From Candidatus Dojkabacteria bacterium (lineage in GTDB: Bacteria > Patescibacteriota > Dojkabacteria > SC72 > T1SED10-24), in contig PWFU01000014.1 in the NCBI GenBank assembly GCA_003554185.1, positions 1 through 53,321 of the forward strand: DNA of 53,321 nucleotides. The letters are read 5' to 3'. The notes below the pieces were generated by a model, which made no database searches, had not been told where the DNA came from, and saw nothing but the letters and a program-made list of their open reading frames with translations. The position numbers and the translations under genes were made by a program. This document shows, in pieces, positions 25,988-35,421 of this stretch. How positions within the stretch are numbered: the stretch's first letter is position 1; every line of letters begins with the position of its first letter.

Positions 25988-26506
25988 ATGAAGGATATTT
26001 TGGATAGTATTATAGAGGAGCTAGAAGAACTTGATACGTTTGAAGAGGTTTTAGATATGGCCATCTCTCTTGAAGAAAAGGGTAGGAGCTTTTATTTAGA
26101 TAAACTAGCAGAGATAAAGAGCCCGACTGTTCAAGATATATTTACTTATTTAGCTCGAGAAGAAAAAAAACATTCTCAATACCTACGGGACTTCAAAGAG
26201 AAATACAGTAAAGATTCAATAAGTCATGATTTGTCTTCTTTCAACCCAGGTGCAGCTACAACACCAGATTTCAGAGAAATGCTACAAGAAGAATTTTCAG
26301 AACGATGGTCAGATGAGGAAGGTGTACTACTATCTGCCCTAAGATTCGAGAAAAAAACCGAAATGTTGTATACCGAGCTAGCTAGAAGAGCAACTGATAA
26401 AAAGAAAAAACATTTTTTTGAAAAATTAGCTAACTATGAAAAAGAACACTATGAACTAATTGATGGATTTCTTGAGTTTTCAACACAGTTTAGAATGGAA
26501 ACATAA
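25988..26506 (+). CDS. Ferritin-like / rubrerythrin-family di-iron protein
   Basis: This four-helix-bundle protein has 172 residues. EEKGRSFYLDKLAEI, YLAREEKKHSQYLRDF and LANYEKEHYELIDGF carry the E and ExxH ligands of a carboxylate-bridged di-iron site. There is no rubredoxin domain, so it is not a full rubrerythrin. The family reduces peroxides or stores iron. The start is at ATG 25988, directly after AAAGGTGGTTAAT; an ATG at 25970 lies upstream without such a site. It is monocistronic. Confidence 0.8.
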   Translation: MKDILDSIIEELEELDTFEEVLDMAISLEEKGRSFYLDKLAEIKSPTVQDIFTYLAREEKKHSQYLRDFKEKYSKDSISHDLSSFNPGAATTPDFREMLQEEFSERWSDEEGVLLSALRFEKKTEMLYTELARRATDKKKKHFFEKLANYEKEHYELIDGFLEFSTQFRMET

Positions 26507-26520
26507 CAATTCAATATTTA

Positions 26521-26559
26521 GTAATAGTAAGTAAGAATTAACTGTTTGCTTACTATTAC
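26521..26559 (+). terminator. 11-bp perfect hairpin downstream of the ferritin-like gene
   Basis: GTAATAGTAAG (26521-26531) pairs perfectly with CTTACTATTAC (26549-26559) around a 17-base loop, starting 15 bases after the stop codon. It is probably a 3'-end or stability element; archaeal termination does not need a hairpin, so the label is tentative. Confidence 0.5.
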
Positions 26560-27163
26560 AGCTAAAATTTATTTCTCTACAAAGTAAATGAGATTAAATA
26601 ACATGTTATTTATCTAATCAAACTAAATGATAATAATGTAGATTTTCAAAATTGTTACAAGAAATAGTATAGATGAAAATCACAAAATGAGCGATAACAT
26701 CTTTGCAAAAGTTAAGAATGTTTTTTTAAAGGATGCGGAATGGGTAGCAAAATCTTTCAAAACTTGTTCTGATCATTCAGGCTTAATCTCATAAAATAAC
26801 CATGTATAAATGAACTTTATGTTTGTGTTCTTGTAGTTGCTACAAAATATAAATATTCATCACTTTCATATTATCTAAAATCACTGAAAGATACTGGCCA
26901 TATTGACTCAAAAAGGTAAAATGCTACTAAATCTATTGCTTAAAGCCACTTAAACAATTTAATCAATCAAAGAAAAAAATATTCAAATTACTAGTCTGCT
27001 TAATAACCAAATGTTCAGATATATTGAAGGATTGCTTTTTAGAAAGGTTATCTAAGGGAATATAATCTTTTATTCATGAGTCTAATAGAATATTAATTTA
27101 TAATAATTTAACCTAAATTTTCTTAAGTAAAAATTAAATAGCTGCAAGTGATAACTTCATACG
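26560..27163. other. Gene-free stretch before FEN-1, with an 18-bp palindrome
   Basis: I find no supported gene. AAATAACATGTTATTT (26596-26611, extended by one pair on each side) is a perfect palindrome. A 35-codon frame at 26686-26793 has no Shine-Dalgarno and no recognisable motif. The last 100 bases should contain the FEN-1 promoter. Confidence 0.4.
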
Positions 27164-28177
27164 ATGGGCAGTGATATCGGTAGTTTACTCAAAAAAAAGA
27201 ACTCACATATTGAAGATTTACATAACAAAAAAGTAGCATTTGATGCTCACAATGTATTGTATCAGTTTTTAAGTATAATTAGGCAAAGGGATGGTACTCC
27301 CTTGAAAGATTCCAATGGGCTTATAACATCTCACCTTTCAGGTATTTTTTATAGATTTTTATATATTATGGAAGAAGGAATCAAACCAATATTTGTATTT
27401 GATGGGAATCCACCTGAACTAAAACGTGAAACACTTGACAGAAGAAAAGAAAGACGCCAAAAAGCACAACATAAATGGGATGAAGCAGTAGAAAAAGGTT
27501 TGGATGAAGAGGCTTTTAAATACTCACAGGCTTCTGTGAAATTAGATGACTATATTATTGAAAGTTCAAAAGAGCTGCTTAATTGCTTAGGTATACCATT
27601 TGTAGAAGCTCCAGGAGAGGGAGAAGCCCAGGCAGCCCATATGGTAATAAATGGCGATGTGGACTTTACAGCCTCTCAAGACTATGATGCTTTATTATTT
27701 GGATCTCCTTTAGTCATAAGAAATCTAACTATAACTGGAAAAAGAAAGCTACCTGGAAAAAATACATATGTTGATGTTCAACCAGAAATCATTGATTTAG
27801 AACTATCTTTAAGTGAATTAGAAATTACTTATTATCAACTAATTGATGTTGCTTTATGTGTTGGAACAGACTATAATCAAGGTCTGTATAATATTGGCCC
27901 GAAAAAGGCTGTAACTTTAATCAAAAATTATGGTACCATAGAAAATCTGCTGAAAAATATGGAATATGATGAGCAAAATATAGGTCAAGCTAAAAAACTA
28001 TTTTTGCACCCTTTAGTTACAGACAAATATAAAGTATCATGGGAAAATCCAAATAAAGATAAACTGATTAATTTGTTGTGTAAAAAACATAGTTTTTCTG
28101 AAGAACGTGTATCTAAAGCATACGATAAATTAATTCAAAAAACAAATCCCACACAAAGAACCTTGGACCAATTTTGA
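27164..28177 (+). CDS. fen: Flap endonuclease FEN-1
   Basis: This 337-residue, structure-specific nuclease removes 5' flaps during lagging-strand synthesis and repair. VAFDAHNVLYQFLSII and FVFDGNPPELKRETLDRR form the N-nuclease domain. EAPGEGEAQAAHM and SQDYDALLFG carry the metal-binding acids, and GTDYNQGLYNIGPKKAVTLI is the helix-hairpin-helix. The C-terminus QRTLDQF is a PCNA-interacting (PIP) box. It converges on gpmI. Confidence 0.96.
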   Translation: MGSDIGSLLKKKNSHIEDLHNKKVAFDAHNVLYQFLSIIRQRDGTPLKDSNGLITSHLSGIFYRFLYIMEEGIKPIFVFDGNPPELKRETLDRRKERRQKAQHKWDEAVEKGLDEEAFKYSQASVKLDDYIIESSKELLNCLGIPFVEAPGEGEAQAAHMVINGDVDFTASQDYDALLFGSPLVIRNLTITGKRKLPGKNTYVDVQPEIIDLELSLSELEITYYQLIDVALCVGTDYNQGLYNIGPKKAVTLIKNYGTIENLLKNMEYDEQNIGQAKKLFLHPLVTDKYKVSWENPNKDKLINLLCKKHSFSEERVSKAYDKLIQKTNPTQRTLDQF

Positions 28178-28205
28178 AAAAATCAAGGTAGTTGACTAGC
28201 ATTTT

Positions 28206-29762
28206 TTATTTTATAAGAGTCCATCCCGTCATTTCAACTGGCTTTTCGAGTTCAAGTAAATCTAAAATTGTTGGTGCTATATCTGCAAGCTTACCTTTTC
28301 TTAATGTAATATTGTCAACATTTTTTTGAACAAGTATGATTGGTACTGGATTTGATGTGTGTGCGGTATGAACTTCAAAATCGGTATTATGACTAACCAT
28401 CTTTTCAACGTTTCCATGATCTGAAGTAATTAAAGCAATACCATCAACACTTAGAATGGTATTGACTAATTTACCAACACAGTTATCTACAGCCTCTACA
28501 GCTTTTTTAGCTGCATTAAAATTCCCTGTATGTCCAACCATATCCATATTTGCATAGTTTAATATTATGAAATCATATTTTTTAGAAACTATGCTTGATA
28601 TAAGCTCATCAGTAACCTCATATGCACTCATTTCGGGTTTAAAATCGTAGGTAGCAACTTTTGGCGACGGTATCAATATGCGATCTTCGCCCTCGTACTT
28701 TATTTCATTTCCCCCATTAATAAAGAAAGTAACATGTGCATATTTTTCAGTCTCTGATATACGGAGCTGCTTCAACCCATTGTTGCTAATAGTTTCGCCA
28801 ATACCATTTACTATATTCTCTACACAAAAAGCAACATTAGCTTCAAGTTCTTTATCGTATTCTGTCATACAAACAAAATGTGTACATGGCCAATAATCAC
28901 GTACAAATCCTTTAAAGTCATGTTTTAAAAAAGAATATGTGAGCTGTCGAGCCCTATCAGGCCTAAAATTAAAAAATATTATTGAATCTTCATCTTTGAC
29001 AGTTCCGATTGGTTCACTTGAATCATCAATTATGACAACTGGTTTTATAAACTCATCAGTAATACCATTTTCATAACAATTCCTGATAAAACTTAAGTAG
29101 TTATTGGAAAAATGACTTCCATTTCCTTTGGTAAGTGCATCATAAGCTAACTTTGTTCGTTCCCATCTACGGTCTCTATCCATTGCATAATATCTTCCAG
29201 TAATAGATGCTATTTGTCCAACATTGTTTATTTTACAGAATTCTTCTAATTCAGCTATATCATTCAATCCTGAAGTTGGAGATACATCCCTTCCGTCAAG
29301 AAAAGCATGAATAAACACATTTTCTATACCCTCTCTTTTAGCAAGCTTAAGTAAAGCTTCCAAGTGATTTTTATGACTATGGACACCTCCATCAGAAACC
29401 AAGCCAATTAAATGCAGGCTAGAGTTTTTCTTTCTAACATGATTAACAGCTTCTAAAAGAGTATTATTATTATAAAAATCATCATTTTTAATGGACTCAT
29501 TTATTAATGTAAGATCTTGATATACTATTCTTCCAGCGCCTATGTTTAAGTGCCCTACCTCTGAATTACCCATTTGTCCATCAGGAAGACCTACTGATTT
29601 TCCTGAAGAATCTAATAGACTACATGGATAATTTCTAATAAGAAAATCAATATTCGGCTTTTTAGCAGCTTTAAATGCATTTCCCTCATCACTTTTAGAA
29701 TATCCCCATCCATCAAGAATCATGAGTACAAGAGGTCTTTTCTGAAACATTTTTAAAACCAT
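28206..29762 (-). CDS. gpmI: 2,3-bisphosphoglycerate-independent phosphoglycerate mutase
   Basis: The protein has 518 residues, the bacterial-type alkaline-phosphatase-fold enzyme that interconverts 3- and 2-phosphoglycerate using two Mn ions. LMILDGWGYSKSDEGNAF holds the first metal Asp, QMGNSEVGHLNIGAGR the catalytic Ser, and ITSDHGNVEKM and HTAHTSNPVPIILV the second metal site. Starts at 29762 and 29750 are both possible; neither has a clear Shine-Dalgarno. purH lies 44 bases upstream on the same strand. Confidence 0.95.
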   Translation of the reverse strand: MVLKMFQKRPLVLMILDGWGYSKSDEGNAFKAAKKPNIDFLIRNYPCSLLDSSGKSVGLPDGQMGNSEVGHLNIGAGRIVYQDLTLINESIKNDDFYNNNTLLEAVNHVRKKNSSLHLIGLVSDGGVHSHKNHLEALLKLAKREGIENVFIHAFLDGRDVSPTSGLNDIAELEEFCKINNVGQIASITGRYYAMDRDRRWERTKLAYDALTKGNGSHFSNNYLSFIRNCYENGITDEFIKPVVIIDDSSEPIGTVKDEDSIIFFNFRPDRARQLTYSFLKHDFKGFVRDYWPCTHFVCMTEYDKELEANVAFCVENIVNGIGETISNNGLKQLRISETEKYAHVTFFINGGNEIKYEGEDRILIPSPKVATYDFKPEMSAYEVTDELISSIVSKKYDFIILNYANMDMVGHTGNFNAAKKAVEAVDNCVGKLVNTILSVDGIALITSDHGNVEKMVSHNTDFEVHTAHTSNPVPIILVQKNVDNITLRKGKLADIAPTILDLLELEKPVEMTGWTLIK

Positions 29763-29806
29763 ATTATTATTGCTTATGTAATTTTTGTTTATCAGTGAAT
29801 TTCAGC

Positions 29807-31423
29807 TCAATGGAGGAAGTGCCTCATTCCTGTAAATATCATTGATACGCCTAACTTATTGGCTGTATCAATTACCTCTTGATCTCTTATAGATCCTCCA
29901 GGTGATACAATAAATTTAATATCGCTTTCAGCTGCATGAACTATGCTATCATCAAAAGGGAAAAAAGCATCAGAAGCCATTACACAATTCGATAAAACGT
30001 CTTTGCAATATTTATCGAAAGGTATGTCAATATGTTCTCTATCATAAATGACTTTTAGGTTTTCTTTTGCTTTTGTACTAGCAAGCTTGCGTATTGAATC
30101 AACTCTATTAGGTTGTCCTGCACCCATTGCTAAGAGCATGAAACAACCTTTTTTATACTCGTATCCAATTGAAACTGCATTTGATTTAATAGATTTACAA
30201 GCTTTTAGTGCAAACTCAGCAAGGTTCTTTTTTTCAGAGGGGAAGTATTCAGTAGTTACACATTCCCATTTATTGTATAGTTCTGAATTCTTTGACTGTT
30301 TTAATAATCCACCATCTATAAATTTATAAGTTTGATAGTTAGGATAATCATCTGTAAGGTTAGGTATTTCAAGTATCCTTAACTTTGAACTTTTCTTCTT
30401 AAGATATTCTAATGCATTAGAATCAAAACTTGGTGCTATCACCATTTCAATAAAACGCCCTTTCAAAAATTCTGCACTACTAAGGTCAAATGGTTTGTTA
30501 GTGCATATTATGCTTCCAAAACCAGAGATTGGATCACCATCCCATGCTGACTTTAGAGCCTCTACTAAAGAATTTCCAGTTGCAAACCCACAAGGGTTAT
30601 TATGCTTAACTATAGATACAGTAGGGATTGAAGGATCAATTTCTTTGACTGTTTTTAGAGCATTATCTGCATCCACATAATTATTATAGGAAAGGGCTTT
30701 ACCGTGTAATTGTTTTGCTTTTGCAATAGACGGATATTTCAAGTCAGGTTCGGTATAGACAGTTGCTCTTTGATGCCAATTTTCACCATATCTTAATTCT
30801 TTTCCATCTATATAACTAAGTCTAGTTACATCCTCATTAAGAAGTTGTTTACTGAGATAAATATCAATTAAACTATCATAATCTGCTGTATGTTTAAATG
30901 CTTTTGTTGCAAGAAGTTCTTTAGTTTCTGGCAAAGTATCTCCGTATGATTTTAACTGATCTAAAATAACTGAATAGTAATAAGGATTACATACTACAGT
31001 AACTGCTTTATAATTTTTAGCTGCAGCCCTTATCAATGTTGGACCACCTATATCTATGCTCTCGATGGCCTGTTCAATTGTTGTGTTTTCTTTTGAGATT
31101 GTTTCCTTAAAAGGGTACAGGTTAACTGCCACAATGTCAATTAACTCAATATTTCCTTTTTTTAAGTCATCTAGATGCTTTGAATTATTTCTGTCACATA
31201 AAATTCCACCGTGTATTTTTGGATGCAAAGATTTCACTCTTCCATTCATCATTTCAGGAAACCCTGTAACTTCATCAACTTCAACTATTTCTAGACCTTC
31301 ATTCTTCAGTATTTTAGCAGTACCGCCAGTTGAAATTATCTCTATGCCAAGCTCTTTTAGGCCTTTTGCGAAATCAACTATCCCGGTTTTGTCAGAAACA
31401 CTAAGCAATGCCCTTTTAACCAA
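29807..31423 (-). CDS. purH: Bifunctional AICAR formyltransferase / IMP cyclohydrolase
   Basis: This 538-residue enzyme carries out the last two steps of IMP synthesis. The N-terminal MGS-like cyclohydrolase domain begins RALLSVSDKTGIVDFAKGL and includes STGGTAKIL. The transformylase domain has LRYGENWHQRATVY, KHNNPCGFATG and AMGAGQPNRVDS. Both domains are complete, whereas many archaea replace this enzyme with PurP and PurO. It is probably cotranscribed with gpmI. Confidence 0.95.
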   Translation of the reverse strand: MVKRALLSVSDKTGIVDFAKGLKELGIEIISTGGTAKILKNEGLEIVEVDEVTGFPEMMNGRVKSLHPKIHGGILCDRNNSKHLDDLKKGNIELIDIVAVNLYPFKETISKENTTIEQAIESIDIGGPTLIRAAAKNYKAVTVVCNPYYYSVILDQLKSYGDTLPETKELLATKAFKHTADYDSLIDIYLSKQLLNEDVTRLSYIDGKELRYGENWHQRATVYTEPDLKYPSIAKAKQLHGKALSYNNYVDADNALKTVKEIDPSIPTVSIVKHNNPCGFATGNSLVEALKSAWDGDPISGFGSIICTNKPFDLSSAEFLKGRFIEMVIAPSFDSNALEYLKKKSSKLRILEIPNLTDDYPNYQTYKFIDGGLLKQSKNSELYNKWECVTTEYFPSEKKNLAEFALKACKSIKSNAVSIGYEYKKGCFMLLAMGAGQPNRVDSIRKLASTKAKENLKVIYDREHIDIPFDKYCKDVLSNCVMASDAFFPFDDSIVHAAESDIKFIVSPGGSIRDQEVIDTANKLGVSMIFTGMRHFLH

Positions 31424-31479
31424 AAAATCACCAAATGTAATTGTAAGATATTATCTATAAAAGTTCTGGTTCAATTTTA

Positions 31480-33387
31480 TTATTTATTAAACTTAATTAC
31501 TGGGCATTTGTAAATACATTTACTACAATGCTCACAGTTATTTTTTATGTGAATACCATTATGTGCAATATTTAAAGCTTTATTTGGACAGTGTCTAACA
31601 CAAATTCCACAAGATTGACACTTAAGAGACCTGATAACTGAATTTTTAGCATCTTTAATGAGACTAAGAGCCTTTTTCTCATCTCTGTCCTGGACTGTAA
31701 TGGTACCAGACGCGAATATCTGCACATTTATGCCTTTGTTTTTAACTATAACTGCACCGTCTATATATAATGGTACACCACAAGCACTTAACAAATTGTT
31801 ATCTTTGAAATCTTCGATGTTTAAAGGAATTCCAAAACTACCTTCAGCTGAGAAAACGTCATCTTTACATGGCCTGTATCCAGAAGTAATTTTAAAGTTA
31901 AGATCTTGTGTTGAACTATTTTTTTGAACGAGTGAAATACCTAGATTGTTAGCTGATTTTCTGATATTTTGTGGTGGCTTCTCCCACCTCCACATTCCAT
32001 GGCGAACCCATTTTTTAGAAAGGCCTCTTGACTCCGCAAAGCTAACTAACTGGTTCATAAATTGCTCTTCAAGATGAGGATGAGTATCTTTTAATCTCAT
32101 CAATTCTGAAAGTGAAGATGAAGGACATAACCAACATCCTATCCGATCGTAACCTTGCTCATAAAGTGGATTATAAGGGGCTTTAGTCTTTAAAATATAT
32201 AACCAAACATGTAAAGCAGTCCAATTTTGTATTGGCGCAGCAGCAATTTGATTTACAACCCATGGATTTTTCCAGACCCGACTGCTTTTAGCTCTGGCGC
32301 TGGATTCGTATTTTCGCTGTCCAATAAATGTTAGACATCCATCCTCAAAATTGTTTTCTATTAGGCTAGATATTGGTCCAAGCTTACATATTTTACAACA
32401 CCATCTTGATTCCACAGTAGGTGGTCCAAAAGCAGGGAATGATTCCCAAAAAGAATTTCCTGCGCTTGTAGATATTAGATTTTTATCATAACATTTGGCT
32501 ACCTTTTCGACATTATCGAGAGTTTCAGGGAACTCAAGTCCTGTATCTGCGAAAAGAATATCAAAATCCTCTAAACATTCATTCAATAATTGCATTAGTA
32601 CTAAACTATCCTTGCCACCAGAATATGAAATACAAATAGGCTTATCTATATTTTTTATTGTATTATTAATAAAATTGTACGCTTCTTGTGTATATTTTTC
32701 CATAATAGCTTCATTAGCTTTAATAACGTCGCTCCATTTTGTTTCTTTTTTCAATAGGGATGTATCATTGTTGGCTCCGTTCCACCTGGTTTTAACACCT
32801 ACACCGTATTCAGAACTTATCATTTCAGAACCTTTCATTTTCGACCTACCCCCTGCAACAACGTTATTTTCCCTAGAAACTACAATAACTTCATTACCTT
32901 CTATGATTTCATTGTCGCAATCAATAATTCCTGGGGCAAGCACACTAGCACCATTAACTATGAAGGGGACAGCTGTATCATCGACCATCACCCAATTTTT
33001 AAGCGATTTTAAGTTACGTCCTTCAAAAAGTATTTTTGCTCCAGAAGGTCTTAGTAGGAGTACCCAATCAAGTCTCTCTATTTCAAAACGTATATTTCCA
33101 ATGACTTTTCCATCAATTATGATTTCTTCCATCCTATCGTCATATGGTGCTTTATTTAAAATTACAACTCTATCATCTGGTATAAGAGGCACTCCAAATT
33201 GCTTAGTTGATATTTTGTTTATAAGTGATATGTCATAAGAAAAAGCAGGTCGGATATCACCTGGTGGAGTAATGGTTACTTTTAAGGTATTTTTTTTACA
33301 TGTATCACATATCTCTCCGAGCACAGGCACATTGCATTGATGGCACCAATGTAACATCAATTTCCCCAAATATACAGGTCGTGACAT
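31480..33387 (-). CDS. PUA / PP-loop (PAPS-reductase-like) / ferredoxin fusion protein
   Basis: This is a 635-residue multidomain protein. A zinc ribbon comes first (Cys 15, 18, 27, 30), then a PUA-like RNA-binding domain at about 130-205 (APGIIDCDNEIIEGNEVIVV). The ATP-pyrophosphatase PP-loop SYSGGKDS is at 255-262, with FADTGLEFPETLDNV downstream. Internal Cys pairs CCKIC and CWLC could bind a cluster. The C-terminus holds two 4Fe-4S ferredoxin motifs, CQSCGICVRHCP and CEHCSKCIYKCP. The family is common in methanogens and is annotated as phosphoadenosine phosphosulfate reductase. The PUA and zinc ribbon suggest an RNA-sulfur role instead; the substrate is not established. Confidence 0.85.
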   Translation of the reverse strand: MSRPVYLGKLMLHWCHQCNVPVLGEICDTCKKNTLKVTITPPGDIRPAFSYDISLINKISTKQFGVPLIPDDRVVILNKAPYDDRMEEIIIDGKVIGNIRFEIERLDWVLLLRPSGAKILFEGRNLKSLKNWVMVDDTAVPFIVNGASVLAPGIIDCDNEIIEGNEVIVVSRENNVVAGGRSKMKGSEMISSEYGVGVKTRWNGANNDTSLLKKETKWSDVIKANEAIMEKYTQEAYNFINNTIKNIDKPICISYSGGKDSLVLMQLLNECLEDFDILFADTGLEFPETLDNVEKVAKCYDKNLISTSAGNSFWESFPAFGPPTVESRWCCKICKLGPISSLIENNFEDGCLTFIGQRKYESSARAKSSRVWKNPWVVNQIAAAPIQNWTALHVWLYILKTKAPYNPLYEQGYDRIGCWLCPSSSLSELMRLKDTHPHLEEQFMNQLVSFAESRGLSKKWVRHGMWRWEKPPQNIRKSANNLGISLVQKNSSTQDLNFKITSGYRPCKDDVFSAEGSFGIPLNIEDFKDNNLLSACGVPLYIDGAVIVKNKGINVQIFASGTITVQDRDEKKALSLIKDAKNSVIRSLKCQSCGICVRHCPNKALNIAHNGIHIKNNCEHCSKCIYKCPVIKFNK

Positions 33388-33533
33388 GTTAGTTTGAGTC
33401 TAATATGTTTAATATATATTTGTTGGTGTAATCTAAATATACATTTTCGCTCAAAACTAAAATAATAAAACATATGAATATTATGCACTCTAGATAATAT
33501 AATTTGGTTCAAATCAAACAGTTAAACGTTGAT

Positions 33534-33562
33534 TAACGAACGCCCATTCGTTAGGTATATAT
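33534..33562 (+). promoter_or_regulatory. Inverted repeat abutting the TATA box of the mevalonate regulator gene
   Basis: TAACGAA (33534-33540) and TTCGTTA (33547-33553) form a perfect inverted repeat two bases upstream of TATATAT (33556-33562), covering the TFB-recognition position. Transcription would start near 33585, giving an almost leaderless message for the ATG at 33590. An HTH dimer bound here would control the operon, probably the regulator itself. Confidence 0.55.
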
Positions 33563-33589
33563 GTAGCGAGAAATGTTAGTTATGTAACC

Positions 33590-34330
33590 ATGACTGCTGG
33601 TACATCCTATGAAAATGTTAGGAAAAAACTTTCTGAAAAAATGGCAGGTGAGATAACTCTCTCAGAAAAGCCAGGAGAAGCCTTAAAGAAGTGGAGATTG
33701 AATTTTGATATTGCACAAACAGAACTTTCTTCTTATTTAGGTGTTTCTCCTTCGGTAATTAGCGATTATGAAAGTGGTCGACGAAAATCACCCGGAACTT
33801 TAATTGTCAGCAAAATAATTGAAGCACTTTTAAGTATTGAAACCGAAAAGGGAGGAAAGAAAATACATGCTTATGAAAGTATGCTTTATGCAGAGTCTCC
33901 TTCCAAAGCTGTTTATGGAGCTTATGAATACACGTACCCAATGCAACTTGCAAGACTTTCAAACTTAATTGATGGGACTATTATTTACAAAGGTATTGAA
34001 AAGCCACTTTATGGATTTACTGTAATAGATAGTAAAAGGGCAATCCTAGAAATGTCATCCCATGAGTTTCAAAGGCTATATGGCTGGAGTACAGAAAGGG
34101 CCATGATATTCACCAAAGTCTCTACAGGGAAATCTCCAATGGTGGCTATACGTGTAACTAGTCTAAAACCTGCGACAGTTGTAATACATGGTATTCAAGC
34201 AAATGATGTTGATCCGATGGTGAAAAAAATGGCTGAAGTTGATAGGATACCTGTTATTGCAACAACTATGGATCTTGATGAACTTATTGCTACACTCAAA
34301 AAATATAGCCAATATCATGCACTAGAATAA
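33590..34330 (+). CDS. HTH transcriptional regulator of the mevalonate gene cluster
   Basis: The protein has 246 residues. Residues about 30-75 form an XRE-type helix-turn-helix (DIAQTELSSYLGVSPSVISDYESGRR). The C-terminal 150 residues are a conserved archaeal domain without a known ligand. It lies 27 bases upstream of HMG-CoA synthase on the same strand, so control of isoprenoid synthesis is the natural inference. It has no Shine-Dalgarno and is probably leaderless. Confidence 0.85.
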   Translation: MTAGTSYENVRKKLSEKMAGEITLSEKPGEALKKWRLNFDIAQTELSSYLGVSPSVISDYESGRRKSPGTLIVSKIIEALLSIETEKGGKKIHAYESMLYAESPSKAVYGAYEYTYPMQLARLSNLIDGTIIYKGIEKPLYGFTVIDSKRAILEMSSHEFQRLYGWSTERAMIFTKVSTGKSPMVAIRVTSLKPATVVIHGIQANDVDPMVKKMAEVDRIPVIATTMDLDELIATLKKYSQYHALE

Positions 34331-34357
34331 GAATTTTAATAATCAATAGGTGAAAAA

Positions 34358-35407
34358 ATGAAAACTGGAATAGTATCATACGGTGCCTATATCCCAAAAT
34401 ACAGAATAAAAGTTGAAGAAATTGCACGTGTTTGGGGAGATGATGCGGAAAGCCTTTCAAAAGGATTGAAGGTAGACGAAAAATCAGTTCCTGATATAGA
34501 CGAGGATGCAGCTACAATTGCAGTAGAATCTGCAAGATCTGCCATTGCAAGATGTAATATTGATCCTACAAGAATCGGTGCAGTTTACACCGGATCAGAA
34601 AGTCATCCCTATGCCGTTAAGCCTACAAGCACAATTGTTGCTGAAGCTATTGGTGCCACTCCACAGCTGACAGCTGCAGACTTTGAGTTTGCATGTAAGG
34701 CAGGCACTGCTGCAGTACAAGCTTGTATGGGCTTAGCCGCATCGAAGCAAATTGATTTAGGATTAGCAATTGGCTCAGACGTATCTCAAGGTGCTCCCGG
34801 TGATGCACTAGAATATACAGCAGCTGCTGGAGGTGTTTCAATGCTTATTGGAACAAATCCTGATGAAATAATAGCCAATATTGAAGACACATATTCATTT
34901 ACTACCGATACTCCTGATTTTTGGAGAAGAGAAGGGATGCCATACCCAGAACATGGCGGTAGATTTACAGGCGAACCTGGTTATTTCAAACATGTGACTG
35001 GAGCAGCTGAAGGTTTAATGAGTAAGCTAAATACAACACCTAAAGACTATGATTATGCGGTATTCCATCAACCAAACGGGAAATTTCCTAGTAGGGTAGC
35101 AAAAATGTTAGGATTTACAACAGAGCAGATTCTTCCAGGCCTTGTTGTTCCGAAACTAGGGAATACATATTCAGGCTCGTGTTTAATGGGTATAGCTGCC
35201 ACTTTAGATCAAGCAAAGCCCGGTGATTGTATTTTCGCTACAGCATTTGGATCAGGAGCTGGAGCTGATGCTTTTAGTTTTGAGGTTACGGAAAATATAG
35301 AGAAAAGTCGTAATAAAGTGGCTACAATAGAAGAAATGCTTCAAAATCCAACTTATATAGACTATTCTATTTACGCTAAACATAAAGACAAATTAAGACG
35401 TGCTTAA
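34358..35407 (+). CDS. Hydroxymethylglutaryl-CoA synthase
   Basis: This 349-residue thiolase-fold enzyme condenses acetoacetyl-CoA with acetyl-CoA to HMG-CoA, the entry to mevalonate and archaeal lipids. The N-terminus reads [20 protein letters not shown]. The nucleophile Cys is at 113 in [13 protein letters not shown], the general-acid His is in [14 protein letters not shown], and [14 protein letters not shown] follows. It is 14 bases upstream of the thiolase. In archaea thiolase, HMG-CoA synthase and DUF35 form one complex that channels acetoacetyl-CoA. Confidence 0.96.
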   Translation: MKTGIVSYGAYIPKYRIKVEEIARVWGDDAESLSKGLKVDEKSVPDIDEDAATIAVESARSAIARCNIDPTRIGAVYTGSESHPYAVKPTSTIVAEAIGATPQLTAADFEFACKAGTAAVQACMGLAASKQIDLGLAIGSDVSQGAPGDALEYTAAAGGVSMLIGTNPDEIIANIEDTYSFTTDTPDFWRREGMPYPEHGGRFTGEPGYFKHVTGAAEGLMSKLNTTPKDYDYAVFHQPNGKFPSRVAKMLGFTTEQILPGLVVPKLGNTYSGSCLMGIAATLDQAKPGDCIFATAFGSGAGADAFSFEVTENIEKSRNKVATIEEMLQNPTYIDYSIYAKHKDKLRRA

Positions 35408-35421
35408 TCAGAGGAATAATT

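Noticed and set aside
26686-26793. A 35-codon plus-strand frame starting MSDNIFAKVK
   Set aside because: It has no Shine-Dalgarno, no TATA at a useful distance and no recognisable motif. It could be real but cannot be supported.
33534-33553. CRISPR repeat-like inverted sequences (also at 45895 and 4565)
   Set aside because: Each occurs once beside a promoter with no spacer-repeat periodicity; no cas gene is present.
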